This document shows positions 61,501-64,000 of a stretch of DNA of 64,000 nucleotides, piece after piece. Numbering within the stretch: position 1 is the stretch's first letter; the number at the start of each line of letters is the position of its first letter. The notes beneath the pieces were generated by a model. The model was not told where the DNA came from and did not search any database. It saw only the letters and a list, made by a program, of their open reading frames with translations. The stretch comes from Chamaelirium japonicum (lineage: Eukaryota > Streptophyta > Magnoliopsida > Liliales > Melanthiaceae): positions 97,723,924-97,787,923 of the forward strand of contig OX393550.1 in assembly GCA_947650365.1 (NCBI GenBank), read 5' to 3'. The position numbers and the translations under genes are program-made.

Positions 61501-64000
61501 TCAGGGCCTCGGGATCCATATTGTAGTTGTCCGACTCGCTAGACTCTCCTAATAGGTATGGCCTACCCCTACGGGTTGGCATGCAAGGACAACACACAAG
61601 ATGATGCTAATAATAATTTTTTTTTTTTTTTTTTTCACTTAATGCACTAAAATGAATGCAAGATGCAGGATCCGGTATTGAATGCAAATGAACTAGCTAT
61701 GACCATGCTCTGATACCAAAATGATGTGGAACTGTGTGTGCGACAGGGAATTCAAAGACTCGTTGAAAGACTCGTTGAGCCGCGACGGGGTCGCTTGTTG
61801 CTCCGAGCCGAAACAGGAAGCTGATTTAAACAAATAATATGGTTAATGGTTTTAGCAAAGCATAACAGGCATGCAAGCAGGTATCCCAATCTAAATTAAC
61901 CGAACAACAAACACCTAGTTATATCAGCAGGATTCCAGGTGCAATACCAGGGCTAATAACAAACAGGGTAATCAGAATCTCACAACTCACCATTCAAAGG
62001 GGCAGCAGTTTTGCATAGATAAAATATAGGATAATCGATCATTGGTGTCACCATCCGATATTGACCGGGGAAAGAAACTCACCTACTGAGGATTGTGGGG
62101 AACCTCAGGGATCTCAATTGGTGGAGGGGTCGAAGTCGATGCGGTGTCCTCAGGTTGAGCCGGAGCTTGAGCGAGGGCCCGAAGGGCTAGCACATTAGGA
62201 TGTACGGGCGCGCCGGGATGCCAACGCTGATGGTTCTCCGAGATGCCCAGCCGTGCTTCCGCGTCCTTGGCGACGAGGTAGGTGATGCGATCCACGTAAT
62301 CCTTCACGCTCTCGCCGGCACTGAACTGGAAGTCGAGAAAGCCGTCTTCGTCGTCGATCAAACCGTGATCAACATCGGGGTCGGCCATGCCGTCATGCCG
62401 AGGGAATGGGGGTATCGGGGTGGATCGGATGATGGAGATGGGGGTTTGGGATTGGATCGGTGGGCTTGGGAATCGGGCCGATCGGGTGAAGGATGAGGGA
62501 GGGGCTCAAGGTACGGGCAGGGGGGGGGATGTGTGTGTGTCGGGGTCTGGTTGGCCTGCAGTACTGCAGGTGGTGGTTGTCGGGTCGAGCGGCAGGGCCG
62601 GGGCAGCTGGGGCGCGGGAGGAGAAGGAAGGGGTGGAGGTCGGGCACGGGTCGGGTGGGGCTGGTTCGCGGGAGAGGGGGGTGGGAGAGAGGAGCGGTGG
62701 TGGAGGGGATCGGGCAGCAGTACGGCGAGGGAGAGGGGCCGGTCAGGGGGTTGATCGGGTTTGGGGGTTTTGGGAAGGCAGCAGCGGTAGGGGGAGAGGA
62801 AGGGGGGAAGGTCGGGTGGGGCCGGGGTTGGACAGGCAGCGGCAGCAAGGGGGAGAGGGAGGGGTCGGATGGGCTGGGGGTGTAGGCAACACCGGCGGCA
62901 AGGGGAAGAGGGGGGGGGGGGAATCGGGTTGGTGGCCGGCCGGGTGAGAGGAGAGGAGAGATGGGGATGGCGGCTAGGTGAGGAAAAGGGACACAACTTA
63001 GGGTTCCAGATTAGGGTTTCACACGCCTAAACTGAACCTAGGGTTTCACACACCTAGGGTTTGGGTTTGGGTATCACACACCTCACCCTGGTTCTCTCAA
63101 CACACAAGTGGAGGGAAAACATAAAATTGTTTATTCATTGCATACTGAAGAGACAAAAGACAGGCCTATAAATAGGCTTACAACGACAGACGAAAAAGCC
63201 CACTAATCGAGGTGGGACTAAAAGTACACAAGCCAAATAATGAAACGGAAAAACAGTAGCCAACATGGCTAGAACCACATGCTCAGATGTCGCCTCCTGC
63301 GCTGGTACACTCGCCAGGGCCGAGGCTCGATGTCCCCATCACTAATACTAGGGGTAATAGTTAGATTTTTTATCAAGCTATCTGGTTTATGATGATTATC
63401 ATTTTTAGGTAATAATTTCAAATATTTTTTGTGATGGCATATTAAATAGTGCGTGCGTGCCAAGTGTTCTAGGGTCAAATATCCAGGAGAAAAAATAGTA
63501 AATAGTTGTAGCTGAAGAGAGATTGTACTGAGGATTGAAGTGGTATGTTTGGAATAATGGAATGTTTTAATCTTTATCAAGGATGTTCCCTGGGTGAATG
63601 CCAAAACTGAAATCGGGTGGTATATTCTTTACCTAGACCAAACCGAACATTGGGCTATATTCTTGGGTTACCTGGATATGATGCATGTTTGTTGTATTAT
63701 ATATTTCTTCATGATTGCACACTTCATTTTGAGGGCATTTAGTTGCATTGTATGTAGCTGCTCTTCTTTCTTTGTAATTGGTTCAATTTTTCATGAATTT
63801 CCAAGTATGCATCCTTGGATGATGATATGAAGGTTGTTTGCTATATTAAAGGATTTTAAGGCTGAATATGGGAGCAAATCTCTCTTTTTTTTTCAGAGCT
63901 TTTCATCTACATTTACATGCTGAATCCTAGGTATTCTATTAAAGTCTTCTTTTTTAAGTTTTTATAAATTTTTTTTATCAATCTCCTTTTTCTTCTCAGG
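37501..64000 (+). CDS. IDM1-like: IDM1-like PHD-finger/GNAT chromatin acetyltransferase (3' end beyond window)
   Basis: Coding exons 37501-40971, 41866-41998, 42100-42188, 47952-48190, 54108-54194 and 54843-54942 all have GT/AG borders and compatible phases, giving 1373 codons. An eighth exon starts at 64000 after the acceptor CTTCTCAG (the first exon in this list follows the 5' UTR intron). Domains: a charged repeat region (residues about 76-560); a basic Lys/Ser-rich linker; [12 protein letters not shown]...GYWSITKAY (about 845-875); a TPL-binding-type segment ([20 protein letters not shown]); PHD C4HC3 ([20 protein letters not shown]) continuing into exon 2 (WHCAYC); a second zinc segment; and the GNAT start ([20 protein letters not shown], then [20 protein letters not shown]). 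Arabidopsis IDM1/ROS4 binds methylated chromatin, acetylates histone H3 and assists active DNA demethylation. Orthology versus another family member is undecided. Introns reach 5.8-9.1 kb because of transposons. Confidence 0.9.
37726..39180 (+). repeat. Coding minisatellite in the IDM1-like N-terminus
   Basis: About 14 imperfect units of 26-41 residues follow the pattern [24 protein letters not shown], then a variable GGTDEKKVAE linker. Units vary mainly in linker length, all in frame. The unit is highly charged and probably disordered. Confidence 0.9.
41080..41582. mobile_element. MULE-type MITE in IDM1-like intron
   Basis: Long terminal inverted repeats of about 120 bp: left GGTTTTCTTACAAATCAACC, right (reverse complement) GGTTTTTTTACAAATTGACC, then matching CCCTATAAAG and ACATATAAACCC blocks. 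Flanks TTTAATATA (41071-41079) and TTTAATTTA (41583-41591) match at 8 of 9 bases, the Mutator duplication length. No coding capacity. Confidence 0.75.
41866..41998 (+). CDS. IDM1-like: IDM1-like coding exon 2 (PHD continuation)
   Basis: Acceptor CTTTGCAG at 41865, donor AAAT|GTATGC at 41999. Encodes [17 protein letters not shown], completing the first PHD finger, then a second Cys-rich segment [10 protein letters not shown]. Ends in phase 1. Confidence 0.9.
42100..42188 (+). CDS. IDM1-like: IDM1-like coding exon 3
   Basis: Acceptor TTTTGTAG at 42099, donor AAAG|GTATGA at 42189. Encodes [11 protein letters not shown]...SFCGRSCRK, the rest of the second zinc segment. Phase 1 to 0. Confidence 0.9.
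42189..43967. other. Intron sequence with a tandem repeat
   Basis: First part of a 5.8-kb intron. Apart from the 73-bp tandem repeat (listed), nothing was recognised. Confidence 0.5.
42888..43085. repeat. 73-bp tandem repeat, three units
   Basis: GGATCATCTCTTGT starts at about 42888, 42961 and 43034, each followed by a diverged stretch with a CACACTGCGTGTG or GCCACGTGGGCGACT-like block. Period 73 bp. Confidence 0.75.
43968..45545 (+). mobile_element. Decayed Ty1/copia relic in the IDM1-like intron
   Basis: A 164-bp 5' LTR (43968-44131, TGTTAGAG...TTACA) is followed directly by the primer-binding site TGGTATTAGAG. Most of gag-pol is gone. An RNase H end remains (about 44520-44760: GRDF-type region with [13 protein letters not shown] and [14 protein letters not shown]). 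That end is partly duplicated in tandem at about 44800-45060. TGTTAGAGATGTGTATG at 45419 looks like the start of the 3' LTR. A hAT-type MITE sits at 45069-45383. Confidence 0.7.
45069..45383. mobile_element. hAT-type MITE nested in the copia relic
   Basis: Ends CATTGTTGTCAAGTGCG and, reverse complemented, CAATGTTATAAAGTGGAATG. Flanks ACCGTGAG (45061-45068) and ACCATGAG (45384-45391) match at 7 of 8 bases. The interior is built from repeated TGCG(A/G)CCGCA-like palindromes. Confidence 0.7.
45546..47008. other. Intron sequence, nothing recognised
   Basis: AT-rich intronic DNA without open frames of interest. A short duplicated phrase, TGCCCTCACCCTCAG with its flank, occurs at about 46484-46525. 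Confidence 0.5.
47019..47177 (-). mobile_element. 5'-truncated LINE-like retroposon
   Basis: In minus orientation the insert ends CTTGGGCTATGGC...CTCTCCCCCTCGGAGAGG and a poly-A tract (poly-T at 47019-47035). A 10-bp duplication TATAACTTTG flanks it (47009-47018 and 47178-47187). Only about 160 bp of 3' sequence was inserted. Confidence 0.7.
47952..48190 (+). CDS. IDM1-like: IDM1-like coding exon 4
   Basis: Acceptor TGTCTGCAG at 47951, donor GCGG|GTAAGC at 48191. Encodes [20 protein letters not shown] and [20 protein letters not shown], the conserved linker into the GNAT domain. Phase 0 to 2. Confidence 0.92.
48410..48865. mobile_element. hAT-type MITE rich in GGGTCGG motifs
   Basis: Starts CAGGGCTGACAATG; the right end reverse complemented starts TAGGGGTGGCAATG. 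Flanked by GTTTTATA at 48402-48409 and 48866-48873, an exact 8-bp duplication. The interior has dozens of GGGTC/GACCC repeats. Lies in the IDM1-like intron. Confidence 0.85.
48874..50325. other. Intron sequence with an acidic open frame
   Basis: Mostly AT-rich. The frame 49590-49766 encodes a highly acidic end ([18 protein letters not shown]). GAACTTTGTGACTAT (49603) and GAACTTGGTGACTAT (50203) are two similar ends that may belong to an old DNA transposon, making the acidic frame a possible transposase remnant. That link is inference. Confidence 0.3.
50330..50662. mobile_element. Possible DNA-transposon derivative
   Basis: ATAGTTACCAAGTCGG at the left and, reverse complemented, TCTGTTACCAAAAACTC at the right share TGTTACCAA-type ends. 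The interior is rich in AAGTCGG/AAATCGG. Flanking duplication is poor. Confidence 0.35.
50663..52269. other. Intron sequence with a weak SINE-like stretch
   Basis: No gene. 52040-52265 contains GCAAAGCTCAGGAGGTCG and TTGGTTTCAAGACCCC, loosely like tRNA boxes. Evidence is too thin for a separate element. Confidence 0.35.
52270..52787. mobile_element. hAT-type MITE with ATCGGTT/AACCGAT interior
   Basis: Starts TAGGGGTGTGTATCAG; the right end reverse complemented starts TAGGGGTGTGCAAGATCC. Flanks TACTATAT (52262-52269) and CACTATAT (52788-52795) match at 7 of 8 bases. The interior carries many GATCGG, GGTTCGG and CCAATCC motifs in both orientations. Confidence 0.75.
52796..54107. other. Intron sequence, nothing recognised
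   Basis: AT-rich, no open frame or repeat boundary seen. Ends in the T-rich tract before the next acceptor. Confidence 0.55.
54108..54194 (+). CDS. IDM1-like: IDM1-like coding exon 5 (GNAT start)
   Basis: Acceptor TTTTGTAG at 54107, donor TTAG|GTATTA at 54195. Encodes [20 protein letters not shown] and EIIAAASVR, the first strands of the acetyltransferase fold. Phase 2 to 2. Confidence 0.92.
54422..54596 (-). mobile_element. tRNA-derived SINE, family 1, copy c (5'-truncated)
   Basis: On the minus strand it starts within GAGGAGGTTGTGGGTTCAAT (box B) and runs to TTTTGGGACACCCACTGATG and an A-rich end. A 13-bp duplication, CACAAAACCT(G/A)TA (54409-54421 and 54597-54609), brackets it with one mismatch. 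Confidence 0.75.
54843..54942 (+). CDS. IDM1-like: IDM1-like coding exon 6 (GNAT core)
   Basis: Acceptor AAAACAG at 54842, donor ATCA|GTATGT at 54943. Encodes [20 protein letters not shown] followed by [19 protein letters not shown] fits the acetyl-CoA binding loop (R/Q-x-x-G-x-G/C) of this GNAT family. Ends in phase 0. Confidence 0.93.
54943..55267. other. Intron sequence with small foldback
   Basis: 55043-55163 begins ATGCGGCGTGCGG and ends GCGACGCCGCAT, an inverted repeat of about 9-10 bp with GCG-rich interior. It may be a tiny MITE; no duplication was found. Confidence 0.35.
55617..55943 (-). CDS. Small ORF inside the chromovirus 3' LTR, 108 aa
   Basis: Counterpart of the 5' [26 protein letters not shown], then [20 protein letters not shown] and the same C-terminus. 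It has seven extra residues from the 21-bp indel. The same AG|GTGAGT donor match follows the stop. Confidence 0.4.
   Translation of the reverse strand: MADPDVDQGLIDDEDGFLDIQSPFLDFQFSAGENVKDYVDRITHLVAKDAEARLGISENHQRWHPGAPVHPNVLALRALAQAPAQPEDTASTSTPPPIEIPEVPHNPQ
55940..56530 (+). repeat. G-run-rich block in chromovirus 3' LTR
   Basis: Plus strand is dense in runs of three or more G (for example GGGGTATCGGGGTGG and GGGTTTGGGGGTTTTGGG). It is duplicated in the 5' LTR at about 62400-62950. Compatible with G-quadruplex formation on the host-sense strand. Confidence 0.6.
56819..61597 (-). pseudogene. Chromovirus gag-pol with two amber codons
   Basis: One continuous frame with stops only at 59462 (TAG) and 58757 (TAG). 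Gag core near 61300-60850 ([20 protein letters not shown]). Zinc knuckle [14 protein letters not shown] at about 60557-60601. Protease [10 protein letters not shown] near 60285. RT box [11 protein letters not shown] near 59213-59245. RNase H near 58700-58440. Integrase HHCC region ([18 protein letters not shown]) and core ([27 protein letters not shown]). Chromodomain ([20 protein letters not shown]) near 57120-56960. The frame crosses the purine tract and ends 73 nt inside the 3' LTR. The first ATG is 61597; a later ATG at 61519 is also plausible. Apart from the two stops nothing is visibly missing. Confidence 0.92.
61616..61635. repeat. Poly-T tract in chromovirus leader
   Basis: About 20 T on the plus strand (poly-A in the element sense) between the primer-binding site and gag. 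Confidence 0.8.
61722..63341 (-). repeat. Chromovirus 5' LTR, 1620 bp
   Basis: Partner of 55268-56891. Has an extra AAAGACTCGTTG near 61755-61778 and lacks 21 bp inside the LTR ORF. TATA-like motif conserved near 63170. Confidence 0.93.
62083..62388 (-). CDS. Small ORF inside the chromovirus 5' LTR, 101 aa
   Basis: Opens [17 protein letters not shown] and closes [14 protein letters not shown]. It lies downstream of the TATA-like motif and upstream of the primer-binding site, so in the transcribed leader. The stop is followed at once by GTGAGT, giving AG|GTGAGT, an ideal splice donor. No family is recognised. The other LTR has a 108-codon version with a 21-bp in-frame difference. Translation is unproven. 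Confidence 0.4.
   Translation of the reverse strand: MADPDVDHGLIDDEDGFLDFQFSAGESVKDYVDRITYLVAKDAEARLGISENHQRWHPGAPVHPNVLALRALAQAPAQPEDTASTSTPPPIEIPEVPHNPQ
63342..64000 (+). other. Intron end and acceptor of the next IDM1-like exon
   Basis: AT-rich intron. The final bases read CTCCTTTTTCTTCTCAG|G, a strong pyrimidine tract plus AG at 63997-63999. An AG at about 63896 is less suitable because a stop follows in the required phase. Confidence 0.65.

Larger units (their letters stand above)
55268..63341 (-). mobile_element. Full-length Ty3/gypsy chromovirus in the IDM1-like intron
   Basis: The element is 8074 bp, antisense to the host gene. LTRs 55268-56891 and 61722-63341 begin TGATG and end CATCA in either orientation. 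The 5-bp target duplication CTAAT is exact (55263-55267 and 63342-63346). The initiator-Met primer-binding site TGGTATCAGAGC lies just inside the right LTR (about 61707-61718). Domain order gag, protease, RT, RNase H, integrase, chromodomain defines a chromovirus. LTRs differ by a 12-bp duplication, a 21-bp indel and scattered substitutions, so insertion was fairly recent. The clade is not assigned. Confidence 0.96.

Noticed and set aside
63890..63935. Additional IDM1-like exon after TTTTTTTCAG
   Set aside because: Phase 0 reading meets a stop before a usable donor; the acceptor at 63997-63999 fits better.

Overview
This is a piece of a flowering-plant nuclear chromosome. The evidence is two intron-containing plant genes, AT-rich spacers, and abundant Ty1/copia, Ty3/gypsy, hAT, MULE, SINE and LINE sequence. 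The GC-rich first exons, the FRIGIDA-like 4-type gene and the Tat-type gypsy element suggest a monocot, but the species cannot be settled from the sequence.

Layout, left to right. 1-2350 is featureless AT-rich spacer. 2351-2620 looks like a miniature LTR element (TRIM). 2642-7969 is a complete Ty1/copia element on the minus strand: 141-bp LTRs that I read as identical, and a CTAAC target duplication. Its coding region carries stops, a frameshift and a 260-bp hAT-type MITE. 7970-12086 is spacer with a SINE, a LINE-like tail and a (CT)n tract. 12087-15464 (minus) is a three-exon FRIGIDA-like gene of 531 codons. 16681-32969 is a 16-kb Tat-lineage Ty3/gypsy element on the plus strand, heavily mutated. 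Downstream of its integrase it carries a second gene in the opposite orientation, encoding a plant mobile domain (PMD) protein with a retained intron. 32970-37130 is spacer with two SINE-like sequences.

From 37131 to past the window end is a large plus-strand gene of the IDM1 (INCREASED DNA METHYLATION 1) type: a 14-unit repeat-rich N-terminus, a TPL-binding-type domain, PHD fingers and the start of a GNAT acetyltransferase domain. Seven coding exons are resolved with phase-consistent junctions (1373 codons), and an acceptor at 63997-63999 implies the eighth starts at the last base. Its long introns hold a MULE-type MITE, a copia relic with a nested hAT MITE, a 5'-truncated LINE, further hAT MITEs, a SINE, and a full-length antisense chromovirus (55268-63341, target duplication CTAAT) with 1.62-kb LTRs.

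The points most worth following are the intron-bearing antisense PMD gene inside the gypsy element, the small ORF kept open in both chromovirus LTRs with a splice-donor match beside its stop codon, and the coding minisatellite of the IDM1-like gene, whose relatives counteract DNA methylation while its own introns are full of transposons.
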